Part shown: positions 40,425-48,581 of the stretch, piece after piece
How the letters are laid out: each line of letters starts with the position of its first letter
Numbering within the stretch: the stretch's first letter is position 1
From: Streptomyces formicae
Lineage (GTDB): Bacteria > Actinomycetota > Actinomycetes > Streptomycetales > Streptomycetaceae
NCBI RefSeq assembly: GCF_002556545.1
Contig: NZ_CP022685.1
Coordinates: forward strand, 5,124,001 to 5,188,000
DNA length: 64,000 nucleotides
Reading direction: 5' to 3'
The notes under the pieces: model-generated
Database searches by the model: none
Told to the model about the DNA's origin: nothing
What the model saw: the letters and a program-made list of their open reading frames with translations, nothing else
Position numbers and translations under genes: made by a program

Positions 40425-42554
40425 TCACGTCACGGTGACCACCACCGAGTGCCTGCCGGAGGCGCCGTCGGGCATCGTGCGGGTGCGTTCGGCGGTCTGC
40501 GCGGTGCCGGTGCGGTCGGTCGCGCGGACGTGGAGGGTGTGGGTGCCGGGTGTGGCGGGCCACTGCCAGCTCCACTGACGCCAGGTGTCCAGGGGGCCCT
40601 CGGCGGCGAGGCGGGCCTCGTGCCAGGGGCCGTCGTCGACGCTGACCTCGACGCGGGCGATGCCCTTGTGCTGGGCCCAGGCGACTCCGGCGACGGTGAC
40701 GCGGCCGGGGGCGGGGCGGGCGAAGGGCTTGGGGGTATCGATACGGGACTGCGTCTTGATCGGCGCCTCGCGGGCCCAGTCGCGCTCGACCCAGTAGGGG
40801 TCGTAGGCGTCGAAGGTGGTGAGCTCGATGTCCTCGATCCACTTGCAGGCGGAGACGTAGCCGTACAGGCCGGGGACGAGCATGCGGACGGGGAAACCGT
40901 GCTCGAAGGGGAGCGGCTCGCCGTTCATGCCGACGGCGAGCAGGGCGTCGCGGCCGTCCATGACCGTCTCCACCGGGGTGCCGATCGTCATGCCGTCGAC
41001 CGAACGGGCCACGAGCTGGTCGGCGGGGCCGCCCTTGGACGGCGGCCGCACCCCGGCCTCCCTCAGGAGGTCCGCGAGGCGTACGCCGAGCCAGCGCGCG
41101 GAGCCGACGTAGGGGCCGCCGACCTCGTTCGACACGCAGGTCATGGTGATGTCCCGCTCGACGAGCTCTCTGCGGAGCAAGTCCTGGAAGTCCAGGCTCA
41201 GTTCACGGTCGACCCCCTTGCCGTGAACGCGCAGCCGCCAGCGGTTCGCGTCCAGGCGGGGTACGTCGATGGCGGTGTCGACGCGGTAGAAGCGGTCGTT
41301 GGACGTGGTGTACGGCGTGAGCCCGGGGAGCTTCAGATCGACGCCGCGCGGCAGGGCGGGGGCGGGTGAGGCGGGCGCGGGGAGCCGGAGCGCGCTCCGT
41401 GACGCCTCGGCTTCGGCGGCGGTCCCGGCCTTGAGCCGCCGCCCGACCAGCCAGGCGCCGGTGGAGAGGGCGGCCGCGGCTGCGGTGGCCAGGAGGAAGG
41501 TTCGGCGGGTGGGGGTGGCGGTGGCGGTGGGGGTGGGGGTGGGTGCTCGGTCCCGGTCCTGGTCCTGGTCCCGGCCCTGGTCCCGGTCCTGGTTTTGGTC
41601 CCGGGCTGGGTCCGGGGGCGGGACCGGGACCGAGTCCGGGGCCGCGGATCGCTCGGAGTCCGGTGTCCGCTCCTGTCCCGGCCCCGGGGCGGGGTCTCCC
41701 GCTCGGGTGCGGTCCGTGGCGCTGTCCGAAGGCGAGGTTCGGGTGGGAGGCGTGGGGGTGGTGGTCGGCGGGGTCTGGGCCGGGGTGTTGGGGGCGGTGG
41801 GGGGTGCGGTTCGGCCGGGGGGCGTGGGTGGGGCGGGAGCTGAGGGCTGTGTCCGGTCTGCCGTCGGGTTCCGGTCCGGGGGCGTGGGGCCGGTAGGGGG
41901 CGGTGCCGGGGACGAGGGCGTCGGGGTGGTGTCGGTCGATGTCCGGTTCGGGGCCGCGGGGGCCGCGGGGGCGGTGGGGGTCGACGCCTCGGGCGGGAGC
42001 GTGGGGGTGGTCGGCGTACGGGACGGGGGCGTGAGCGCGGTGGCGGGCGGTGGCTGGTTCGGCGGGGTGGAGGGCGTGGCTGGCTTCGGGGAGCGTGGGG
42101 GGAGGCGGGTGCTGAGGAAGTACAGCGTTGCCGAGCCCGTTGCCGCTCCGGCGAGGGACGGCAGCGCGTCCAGTGCGGATGTGGAGTCGGGGCGGGCCGT
42201 CGCGGCCAGGGCGCCCACCGCGCCGAAGAGCAGGACGCCGAGCGACGCGCTGCGGGGGCGGCGGAGGGCGAGGACGCCCGCTGCCGCGGCGAAGAGGGCC
42301 AGTGCGGCGAGGATGCCCAGTTGGAGGACCAGCTTGTCGTCCTCGCCGAAGTGGTGGATCGCCCAGTCCTTCACGGGGGCCGGCGTGCGGTCGATGACCG
42401 CGCCGCCGACCGCCGTGACCGGGCCCGCCTCCGGCCGGACCGCCACCGAGACCAGCTCCGCGACCGCGAGGGCCGCGTAGCCGGACACCAGGCCGCCGAG
42501 TGCGGCCAGTGCGGCCGCCGCGGCCCGCTTCGCGGTGTCTCCTCGTGTGCTCAC
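40425..42554 (-). CDS. Membrane-anchored molybdopterin oxidoreductase (sulfite oxidase family) with a long Pro/Thr linker
   Basis: This 709-residue enzyme has residues 1-150 holding four membrane helices (ALAALGGLVSGYAALAVAEL; LGILAALALFAAAAGVLAL). Residues about 150-345 are a low-complexity linker of Pro, Thr and Ala, then Asp-Gln and Asp-Arg repeats. A helix with an RRTFLLATAAAAALS Tat-like motif precedes the catalytic domain (about 395-600). There the Mo-ligand Cys is in DITMTCVSNEVGGPYVG, with the substrate pocket in GFPVRMLVPGLYGYVSACKW. A C-terminal Mo-co dimerisation domain follows. The GTG start lies six bases from a SigK-like -10. Confidence 0.9.
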   Translation of the reverse strand: MSTRGDTAKRAAAAALAALGGLVSGYAALAVAELVSVAVRPEAGPVTAVGGAVIDRTPAPVKDWAIHHFGEDDKLVLQLGILAALALFAAAAGVLALRRPRSASLGVLLFGAVGALAATARPDSTSALDALPSLAGAATGSATLYFLSTRLPPRSPKPATPSTPPNQPPPATALTPPSRTPTTPTLPPEASTPTAPAAPAAPNRTSTDTTPTPSSPAPPPTGPTPPDRNPTADRTQPSAPAPPTPPGRTAPPTAPNTPAQTPPTTTPTPPTRTSPSDSATDRTRAGDPAPGPGQERTPDSERSAAPDSVPVPPPDPARDQNQDRDQGRDQDQDRDRAPTPTPTATATPTRRTFLLATAAAAALSTGAWLVGRRLKAGTAAEAEASRSALRLPAPASPAPALPRGVDLKLPGLTPYTTSNDRFYRVDTAIDVPRLDANRWRLRVHGKGVDRELSLDFQDLLRRELVERDITMTCVSNEVGGPYVGSARWLGVRLADLLREAGVRPPSKGGPADQLVARSVDGMTIGTPVETVMDGRDALLAVGMNGEPLPFEHGFPVRMLVPGLYGYVSACKWIEDIELTTFDAYDPYWVERDWAREAPIKTQSRIDTPKPFARPAPGRVTVAGVAWAQHKGIARVEVSVDDGPWHEARLAAEGPLDTWRQWSWQWPATPGTHTLHVRATDRTGTAQTAERTRTMPDGASGRHSVVVTVT

Positions 42555-42560
42555 ACCCTT

Positions 42561-42589
42561 GATTCGAAGCGGCGTGGCGTCCGGCTTGG
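42561..42589 (-). promoter_or_regulatory. SigK-type promoter for the molybdopterin oxidoreductase-fasciclin genes
   Basis: On the minus strand CCAAGCC (42583-42589), a 15-base spacer and TCGAATC (42561-42567). The sigK upstream region has CCAATCC, 15 bases, CCGAATC. Only six bases separate the -10 from the GTG at 42554, so the transcript is expected to be leaderless. Confidence 0.65.
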
Positions 42590-42640
42590 TCGTTCACCCG
42601 ATCGGGTCAATCGGCGCTCCCGGCGCTCCCGGCACGTGCG

Positions 42641-44005
42641 TCACGCCAGGTCGCGGGCCTGCTTGAACCGGGCGAGGCCGTCGGGGAGTTCCACCAGAGG
42701 GTCCGGGTAGTCGATCGCGGCCCGCTCCAGGCCCTGGAGCTTCCACGGTTCGTGGATCGCCGGTCCCTCGATGTCGGCCAGCTCGGGGACCCAGCGGCGT
42801 ACGTAATCGCCGTCGGGGTCATGGCGTTTGGCCTGGATGACGGGGTTGAGCACGCGGTTGGGGCGGGTGTCCGTGCCGGTGCCCGCCACCCACTGCCAGT
42901 TGAGCTGGTTGTTGGCGACGTCGCCGTCGACCAGCAGGTCGAGGAAGTGCGCGGCGCCGGTCCGCCAGTCCAGGTAGAGCGTCTTGGTGAAGAAGCTCGC
43001 CACCAGCATCCTGGCCCGGCCCGGCAGCCAGCCCTCGTGCCGCAACTGGCGCATCGCCGCGTCGATCACGGGGTAGCCGGTGCGCCCCTCGCGCCACGCC
43101 TCGGCCTCCTTCTCGTCGTGGCGCCAACGGTCGTGCCGCGTGCGGTAGTCGGCGTGCGCGACCTCCGGACGGGCCGCGAGTAGCTGGTGGTTGAAGTCCC
43201 GCCAGGCCAACTGCCGTACGAACGCCTCGCTCCCGGGGCCGGGTGACCTGCCCGCGCGCTGGATCAGTTCGGTGGCGGAGAGCGTGCCGAAGTGGAGGTG
43301 CGAGGAGAGGTGCGAGGTGGCGTCGGCGGCCAGGTCCGACTGCTGGTCGGCGTACTCGGACAAGGAGCCGCGCAGCCACGACGTCGTCCGGCGGCGGGCC
43401 TCGCGCTCGCCGCCCGCCGCGAGTCCCGGCGACACCCCGGCCACGGACGCGCGCGCGGGGAGGTCCTGCCCGTCGACGGCCTCGGGGACGGACACCGCGC
43501 GGGGCGCGGCGACGACCGGCCGCACGGCCGTGTTCTGCCAGCGCCTGAAGTAGGGCGTGAAGACCGCGAAGTGGTCGCGGTCCTGCGGGACTTCGGCGCC
43601 CGGCGCGACCGCGGTGATCACCGCGTCGTGGACGCGCAGGTCGGCGCCGAGCGCGGTGAGCTCCTTCCGCAGCCGTTCCTCGCGCCGGCGCGCGTACGCA
43701 CTGGTCCCCGCCGCCACGTGCACCGCGCGGGCCCCGGTACGGGAGACCACCGCGGCGACCTCGTCCGCGACGGCGCCGGACCGCAGCACGAGCCGCCCGC
43801 CGCGCTCGCGCAGCCCGGCGTCGAGGTCGGCCAGGCAGTCGGCGAGGAACGCGCGCCGGTTGGGCGCGGCGAAGCCCGCGGCCGCGATGCCCTCGTCCAG
43901 GACGAACAGCGGGACGACCTGGTCGGCGTCCCGTAGCGCGGCGTGCAGGACGGGGTTGTCGTGCAGACGCAGGTCGGCGGTGAACAGGCAGACCGATACG
44001 GACAA
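42641..44005 (-). CDS. phr: Deoxyribodipyrimidine photolyase
   Basis: This 454-residue flavoprotein splits UV-induced pyrimidine dimers using light. The N-terminal alpha/beta domain starts VCLFTADLRLHDNPVLHAAL. The FAD domain has LHFGTLSATELIQRA, FVRQLAWRDFNHQLLA, TGYPVIDAAMRQLRHEGWL and NNQLNWQWVAGTGTDTRPNR, with the residues that contact FAD and the flipped dimer. It follows rskA by 22 bases on the same strand and probably belongs to the sigK operon, which would place DNA repair under SigK control. Confidence 0.95.
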   Translation of the reverse strand: MSVSVCLFTADLRLHDNPVLHAALRDADQVVPLFVLDEGIAAAGFAAPNRRAFLADCLADLDAGLRERGGRLVLRSGAVADEVAAVVSRTGARAVHVAAGTSAYARRREERLRKELTALGADLRVHDAVITAVAPGAEVPQDRDHFAVFTPYFRRWQNTAVRPVVAAPRAVSVPEAVDGQDLPARASVAGVSPGLAAGGEREARRRTTSWLRGSLSEYADQQSDLAADATSHLSSHLHFGTLSATELIQRAGRSPGPGSEAFVRQLAWRDFNHQLLAARPEVAHADYRTRHDRWRHDEKEAEAWREGRTGYPVIDAAMRQLRHEGWLPGRARMLVASFFTKTLYLDWRTGAAHFLDLLVDGDVANNQLNWQWVAGTGTDTRPNRVLNPVIQAKRHDPDGDYVRRWVPELADIEGPAIHEPWKLQGLERAAIDYPDPLVELPDGLARFKQARDLA

Positions 44006-44027
44006 TTCCGTGCTCCTAGAAGAAGGG

Positions 44028-44783
44028 TCAGGTGGGGAACTTCATCAGGCCGATCGGGGGCGTCGTCGGCTCGGGCGAGCCGCCCGACGGTTCGACGGTG
44101 ACGCCCATGCCGGACGCGTCGTCCACCGCGCCCTCCATGAGTACGGCGTTCGTACCGCCGGAGTCCGTGAGGAGACCGGCGGGGCGCATCTTGCCCGCGT
44201 CGTCGAACCACAGTTGGTACACCTTGCCCGTCGGCAGGTCCGGCAGCGCGGAGGCGAGGAACGCCGCGCGGTCGCGTCCCTTGGAGACCACCACCGTGGC
44301 CCGCGCGCCGTCGGCGAGCTTGGCGGTGACGGTCCGCGCGTCGGGCGCCGCGAGCACCTCGGCCAGTTCGGCGGCCCGGTGCTCGGCCTGCCGCTCGGCC
44401 CTGCGCGCCTGGGTCCTCGCGTCCTCGGCCGACTGGTGCTGCCAGACCGCGATGCCGCCGAAGGCCGCGGCCGCGGCGAGACAGGCGGCGAGCACCAGCC
44501 GCGACGCGCGCAGGGACCAGGCGCGGGCCCGCGGCGGCGTGGGCACCCTGGGCGGCTCCTGGCGGACCGTGGTGATCTGCCGCAGCACCTGTTCCCGCAG
44601 CTGGGGCGGGGGAGCCGCGGAGACGGCGAGGCCGAGCCGCTCGGCGGTGGCGGCCAGTTCGCGGACTTCCTGGGCGCAGGCGTCGCAGACGGCGAGATGG
44701 CGCTCGAAGGCGGCGCGTTCGGCGGGGGCGAGCGCGTGCAGGACGTACGCTCCGGTCGCCGTGTGCAGGTCGGCGGTGCTCAC
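44028..44783 (-). CDS. rskA: Anti-sigma-K factor RskA-like
   Basis: This 251-residue membrane anti-sigma factor has an N-terminal cytoplasmic domain that would clamp SigK. It carries the zinc anti-sigma motif His-x3-Cys-x2-Cys in ERHLAVCDACAQEVREL (residues about 27-40). One membrane helix follows (LVLAACLAAAAAFGGIAVW, about 105-125), then the extracytoplasmic RskA domain (FLASALPDLPTGKVYQLWFD and GVTVEPSGGSPEPTTPP). GTG start at 44783 overlaps the sigK stop. Release of SigK by regulated proteolysis is known for this family. Confidence 0.92.
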   Translation of the reverse strand: MSTADLHTATGAYVLHALAPAERAAFERHLAVCDACAQEVRELAATAERLGLAVSAAPPPQLREQVLRQITTVRQEPPRVPTPPRARAWSLRASRLVLAACLAAAAAFGGIAVWQHQSAEDARTQARRAERQAEHRAAELAEVLAAPDARTVTAKLADGARATVVVSKGRDRAAFLASALPDLPTGKVYQLWFDDAGKMRPAGLLTDSGGTNAVLMEGAVDDASGMGVTVEPSGGSPEPTTPPIGLMKFPT

Positions 44784-45370
44784 GCGCTCACCCCCAGGCA
44801 GTCGCGCAGCCGGATCAGGCCGTCGCGCAGGCGGGTCTTGACGGTGCCGAGCGGCAGGGTCAGGAGCTGGGCCACCTCGCTGTAGGTGAGGCCGCGGTAG
44901 TAGGCGAGGGTGACCGACTCGCGCTGGAGCTTGGTGAGCGCGCTCAGACAGCGCCGCACCCGCTGCTGCTCCAGGCGCGTCTCGACCGTCTCGGTCACCT
45001 CGTCGTACGCGGGCATCTCCGCGAGCAGCGCGGCCTTGTGCTCCCGCTCGGCGGCGGCCTGGGCCGAGCGCACGCGGTCCACCGCGCGGCGGTGCGCCAG
45101 GGTCATCACCCACGTCATGGCGCTGCCCTTGTCGGGCCGGAAGCGGGCCGCGGTCCGCCAGACCTCGACGAGGACCTCCTGGGTGACCTCCTCGGACTGG
45201 GCCGGATCGCGCAGCACGTTGCGGACCAGGCCGAAGACCGGGCCGCTCACCGCGTCGTAGACCCGCGTGAAGGCGTCCTGGTCGCCCCGCGCCACGTTCA
45301 GCAGGTGCTCGTCCAGGCCGGACCGCGGGGGCGGGGTCGGGGCGGCGTGCGCGCGCTCCGCCGGTCTCAT
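44780..45370 (-). CDS. sigK: ECF sigma factor SigK-like (ECF19)
   Basis: This 196-residue sigma factor has region 2 at about 25-95 (DAFTRVYDAVSGPVFGLVRN; SEEVTQEVLVEVWRTAARF) and region 4 at about 135-190 (ALTKLQRESVTLAYYRGLTY; LPLGTVKTRLRDGLIRLRDC). The closeness to rskA and a fasciclin gene fits the SigK group. The ATG at 45370 has no ribosome site of its own. It overlaps the stop of a 13-codon upstream frame that does, which suggests translational coupling. A matching promoter lies about 100 bases upstream. Confidence 0.93.
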   Translation of the reverse strand: MRPAERAHAAPTPPPRSGLDEHLLNVARGDQDAFTRVYDAVSGPVFGLVRNVLRDPAQSEEVTQEVLVEVWRTAARFRPDKGSAMTWVMTLAHRRAVDRVRSAQAAAEREHKAALLAEMPAYDEVTETVETRLEQQRVRRCLSALTKLQRESVTLAYYRGLTYSEVAQLLTLPLGTVKTRLRDGLIRLRDCLGVSA

Positions 45371-45408
45371 CGGAGGCGCCCGTCGAGCGTGCGGGGCATG
45401 GCGACCAT
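45367..45408 (-). CDS. Possible 13-codon leader peptide coupled to sigK
   Basis: ATG at 45408 opens a frame for MVAMPRTLDGRLR, with GAAGGG eight bases upstream. Its TGA overlaps the sigK ATG (ATGA). sigK itself lacks a ribosome site, so this leader may be what brings ribosomes to it. It could be chance. Confidence 0.4.
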   Translation of the reverse strand: MVAMPRTLDGRLR

Positions 45409-45460
45409 GTGTGCGGCCCTTCTGGTCGAGCGGCGGGCGCGCGGGCGCGCGGCCGTCAGT

Positions 45461-46741
45461 TCACCGTTTCTCCCCTTGATTCGGAGCCGGGGTGTCCGCG
45501 GATTGGTCCCGGGGCAGGCCGGAAGGTCCGTCCCCGGGCCGGTCGGGAACCGGTACGTCGAGTCGTACCGCGAAGCCGCCCTCCGGGAGCGGACCCGTGG
45601 CGAGTGTCGCCCCGCAGGCCCGCGCGCGCTCGCGCATGCCGCGCAGGCCGAGGCCGCTGGACGGGGCGCCCCAGCTGGGGTGGCGGGCCGGACCGTTGAC
45701 CACGCGCAGGGTCAGGGTGTCGCCGGTGCCGTCCTCGTCGAGCGTCACGTCGACGCGGGCGCCCGGCGCGTGCTTGAGGGCGTTGGTGAGCGCCTCCTGG
45801 GCGATGCGGAAGACGGTGAGCGCCGTCTCGTGGGGCAGCGGGACCGCGGGGCCTCGTGCCTTGGCGAAGCGCACGTCGACTCCGGCCGCGCGCAGCGAGT
45901 GGACCAGCTCCGTGACGGATCCGCGCGGGTCGGTCCGCTCGGCCGTGCCGCCCTGGCCGCGCAGCACGCCGAGCACTCCGGAGAGCTGGTGCGCGGCGCC
46001 CGCGCAGGCGTCCTGCACGGTGCGGGCCGGCGCGGTCAGGCGCTCGTCGCCCGCGGCCCGTTGTTCGAGTACGCCCGCGTAGAGCGCGGCGATGCTGAGC
46101 TGGTGTCCGATGCCGTCGTGCAGATCCCTGGCCAGGCGCGCCCGTTCGCGTTCGACCGCGAGGTCGGCGGTGCTCTCGATGAGCCCGTCGACGATGCGGT
46201 TGCCGCGCCGCACGGCCCGTCCGTAACTGCGCTGACGGCGCACGGCGAGGCCGGTCAGCGCGGGCAGCAGGACGTCCGCGGTGAAGGCGACGAGCCCGTC
46301 CAGGTCGAGCCGGTCGTCGGGCGGTACGTCCAGGGAGTACAGGATGCCGAGCAGTACGGGCAGCAGCAGGACGAAGGTCCTGAACCGGCGCTGGTAGACG
46401 GCGACGGCGTACGACGCGGCCATCATCGTGAGCCGCGACGAGTAGTCGAGCAGGGTGGCGACGGAGGCCGCGAGCAGCGCGAGCCAGGGCATGCGGCGGC
46501 GCGCCACCAGCAGGACCCCGGCGAGCAGCAGCGTCGCGAACCGCAGCCCGAGCAGGTGCGTGCCGCCCGCGGGCAGGGCGACGAGGGAGGGCAGGAGGAC
46601 GGCGGCCGCGATCGAGACGTCGGTGATCGCGGTGCGCTCGGCGGGGGTTCGTGACGCCCATGCGCGGGCGGCCGCGCGGGTGGCCCGGGTGGTGGTCCGC
46701 CGGGTGGTCCGGCGGATGGTCCGACGGGTCGCGCTCCTCAT
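45461..46741 (-). CDS. Sensor histidine kinase (HisKA_3 / NarL type)
   Basis: This 426-residue kinase has an Arg/Thr-rich N-terminus, then about five or six membrane helices (TDVSIAAAVLLPSLVALPAG to AFTADVLLPALTGLAVR, about 40-180). The phosphoacceptor His is in LARDLHDGIGHQLSIAALYA and the ATP-binding domain has FRIAQEALTNALKHAPGARV and GLGLRGMRERARACGA. It is divergent from a LuxR-type response regulator 203 bases away, its probable partner. ATG 46741 is used; an ATG at 46849 would add 36 Arg-rich residues. Its end is close to the sigK promoter. Confidence 0.86.
   Translation of the reverse strand: MRSATRRTIRRTTRRTTTRATRAAARAWASRTPAERTAITDVSIAAAVLLPSLVALPAGGTHLLGLRFATLLLAGVLLVARRRMPWLALLAASVATLLDYSSRLTMMAASYAVAVYQRRFRTFVLLLPVLLGILYSLDVPPDDRLDLDGLVAFTADVLLPALTGLAVRRQRSYGRAVRRGNRIVDGLIESTADLAVERERARLARDLHDGIGHQLSIAALYAGVLEQRAAGDERLTAPARTVQDACAGAAHQLSGVLGVLRGQGGTAERTDPRGSVTELVHSLRAAGVDVRFAKARGPAVPLPHETALTVFRIAQEALTNALKHAPGARVDVTLDEDGTGDTLTLRVVNGPARHPSWGAPSSGLGLRGMRERARACGATLATGPLPEGGFAVRLDVPVPDRPGDGPSGLPRDQSADTPAPNQGEKR
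45478..45506 (-). promoter_or_regulatory. SigK-type promoter upstream of sigK
   Basis: On the minus strand CCAATCC (45500-45506), a 15-base spacer, and CCGAATC (45478-45484). It resembles the mycobacterial SigK consensus (CCATCC and CCGAAT) and the promoter at 42561. It would autoregulate sigK-rskA-phr. It lies inside the 3' end of the kinase gene. Confidence 0.65.
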
Positions 46742-46943
46742 GGGCGCGGCCCGTCCTTCTGTCTGCCTGTCACGTCGTTCACCCGGCTCGTCGCGCTGTA
46801 CACCGTTCCCGGTAAAGGACTTTACCTTCTCGTCACGGCAATTCGTCATGGCCGAAAGTCCTGAGCCGCAAGCCGGAGTTGACGGGTCGTCCCGTTATTA
46901 TCAAGCGCATGACACGATCACCGGCGCTTCAATTAAGGCAGGA

Positions 46944-47693
46944 ATGAACGTGGTTCGCGTACTCGTCGCCGACGATCAGCCGGTGATCCGCGCGGGCCTG
47001 CGTGCCCTGATCGGCGCGGCCGACGACATGGTGGTCGTGGGGGAGGCGAGCGATGGCGCGGAAGCGGTGAGCATGGCGCGTGAACTCGTGCCCGACGTGG
47101 TGCTTCTCGATCTGCGCATGCCCGGTGTCAGCGGAATTGACGCGACGATTCAACTGACCCGCGCCACGCCTTCCGCGCGGGTGCTCGTCCTGACCGACCA
47201 CGAATCGGCGGACACGGTCGTCGCCGCATTCGAGGCCGGTGCGTCGGGGCTTCTTCTGAAGTCGTCCTCGCCGCGTGAAATCATCTCGTCCGTGCGTTCC
47301 GTCGCCGCGGGCGCGAGTGTTCTCTCGTACTCCGTCATGAAGCGACTGATTTCGCGGCCCGCGCCGCGCGCGCGGCTTCCCGAGGTCGCGGAACTCGCGG
47401 GGAAAGTCGCGTCGTTCGGCGCGGGCGAGGTGAAGGTGCTCGCCCTGGTGGGCGCGGGAATGAGCAACAAGGAGATAGCGGGGACGCTGCATCTCTCGCT
47501 GACCAGCGTGAAGACGTACGTGTCGCGGATCCTGCGCCGCCTGGGCCTCGACAACCGGACGCAGGCGGCGATCCTGGCGTACGAGCTGGGGCTTTCGGTC
47601 GACGGGGTGGTGGGTGGCGCGATCGGCGGGGTGTCCGGCGGGATGTCCGGCGGGGCGGGCGAAAGTGCCGGTAGTTGTCTCCCTTTGGTGTGA
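46944..47693 (+). CDS. LuxR/NarL-family response regulator
   Basis: This 249-residue regulator has a receiver domain opening VVRVLVADDQPVIRAGLRAL. The phosphorylated Asp is near residue 56 in DVVLLDLRMPGVSG, the Thr/Ser in VLVLTDHESADT and the Lys in GLLLKSSSPREI. The LuxR helix-turn-helix is at about 165-220 (LALVGAGMSNKEIAGTLHLS, then LTSVKTYVSRILRRLG). The C-terminal tail is Gly/Ser/Val-rich. A longer start at 46848 is open. The DNA between 46850 and 47350 is noticeably lower in G+C than its neighbours. It is divergent from the sensor kinase. Confidence 0.86.
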   Translation: MNVVRVLVADDQPVIRAGLRALIGAADDMVVVGEASDGAEAVSMARELVPDVVLLDLRMPGVSGIDATIQLTRATPSARVLVLTDHESADTVVAAFEAGASGLLLKSSSPREIISSVRSVAAGASVLSYSVMKRLISRPAPRARLPEVAELAGKVASFGAGEVKVLALVGAGMSNKEIAGTLHLSLTSVKTYVSRILRRLGLDNRTQAAILAYELGLSVDGVVGGAIGGVSGGMSGGAGESAGSCLPLV

Positions 47694-47730
47694 AGTGTCC
47701 ACTTTGGTGGCGCAACCTTTCCGACGGTGC

Positions 47731-47759
47731 GCGGAACGCTGGATCACAGCGCGTTCCGC
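47731..47759. promoter_or_regulatory. 9-bp inverted repeat before the ECF-like sigma gene
   Basis: GCGGAACGC and GCGTTCCGC flank an 11-base centre. The repeat lies 20 bases before the GTG of the next gene and 38 bases after the response-regulator stop. It could be an operator or a weak terminator. Confidence 0.45.
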
Positions 47760-47778
47760 ACCACCGAAAGGCCAGTTC

Positions 47779-48510
47779 GTGTACGTCGAGAGTGTCGAGG
47801 ACGCGGAGCTGTGCGAACAGGTCCGTGCCGGGGATTCGCGGGCATTCCGCTTGCTGTGGGAACGGCACGTGGCGATGGCCCGGCAGTGTGCCATCGGCTG
47901 TACGCGCGGAAGTGCGGCCGATGCCGAGGACGCGGTTTCCGATGCGATGCTCGGGCTTTTGCAGGCGCTGCGCGGCGGGCGCGGTCCCGTCGGCAACGTC
48001 CCCGGATATCTGCGGGTTTCCGTGCGGAGAGCGGCCGCCAGGACGGCGGCGCGGCGGCACAGGGAACTCCCCGTCGCCGAATTGCCCGACCTTCCGGCGT
48101 CGGAGAACGGCTGCCGGGTGACCGCGTACTTCGACGCGGCATGCGCGCGGGAGGCTTTTCTCGGGCTTTCCGAGCAACGCCGAATCGCCGTAAGGCTGTT
48201 CGCCCTGGAGGGAAAAGGCGCGGGGCAGATCGGCGAACGGCTCGGTATCGCTCCACCGGCCGCTTCCTCGCTCGTCTACCGGGCCAAAGAGGCGTTGCGG
48301 GCGGGATATCTACGCCACCACGTGAGCCCCGCCGACGCGGAATGCGCCGACGTCATGGACCGCGTGGTGGCCTCTTTGCGGGGCCGTTCCGTGCGACGCC
48401 ACACGGCGGCCGTCTCCTCGCACCTGCACCGGTGCGCCGCGTGCCGCGAGCGGGGGCGACAGTTGCGGGACGTGAACGCGGGGCTGCCGCAGCGGGTGGG
48501 GGTGAAGTAG
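47779..48510 (+). CDS. ECF-like sigma factor with C-terminal zinc-finger motif
   Basis: This 243-residue protein has region 2 at about 10-95 (RAFRLLWERHVAMARQCAIG; DAEDAVSDAMLGLLQALRGG) and region 4 at about 125-185 (LGLSEQRRIAVRLFALEGKG; QIGERLGIAPPAASSLVYRA). The last 55 residues are unlike a plain ECF factor and contain HLHRCAACRERGRQL, the His-x3-Cys-x2-Cys pattern of zinc anti-sigma domains. It may therefore carry its own inhibitor or redox switch. The GTG start at 47779 has AAAGG eight bases upstream. It lies just before the tandem-repeat arrays. Confidence 0.8.
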   Translation: MYVESVEDAELCEQVRAGDSRAFRLLWERHVAMARQCAIGCTRGSAADAEDAVSDAMLGLLQALRGGRGPVGNVPGYLRVSVRRAAARTAARRHRELPVAELPDLPASENGCRVTAYFDAACAREAFLGLSEQRRIAVRLFALEGKGAGQIGERLGIAPPAASSLVYRAKEALRAGYLRHHVSPADAECADVMDRVVASLRGRSVRRHTAAVSSHLHRCAACRERGRQLRDVNAGLPQRVGVK

Positions 48511-48581
48511 GGGGGGGTGGGCTGCCGGAGGGGTGGGGGTGAAGTGGGGAGGGGGCTGCCGGAGGGTGGGGATCGGAGCCT

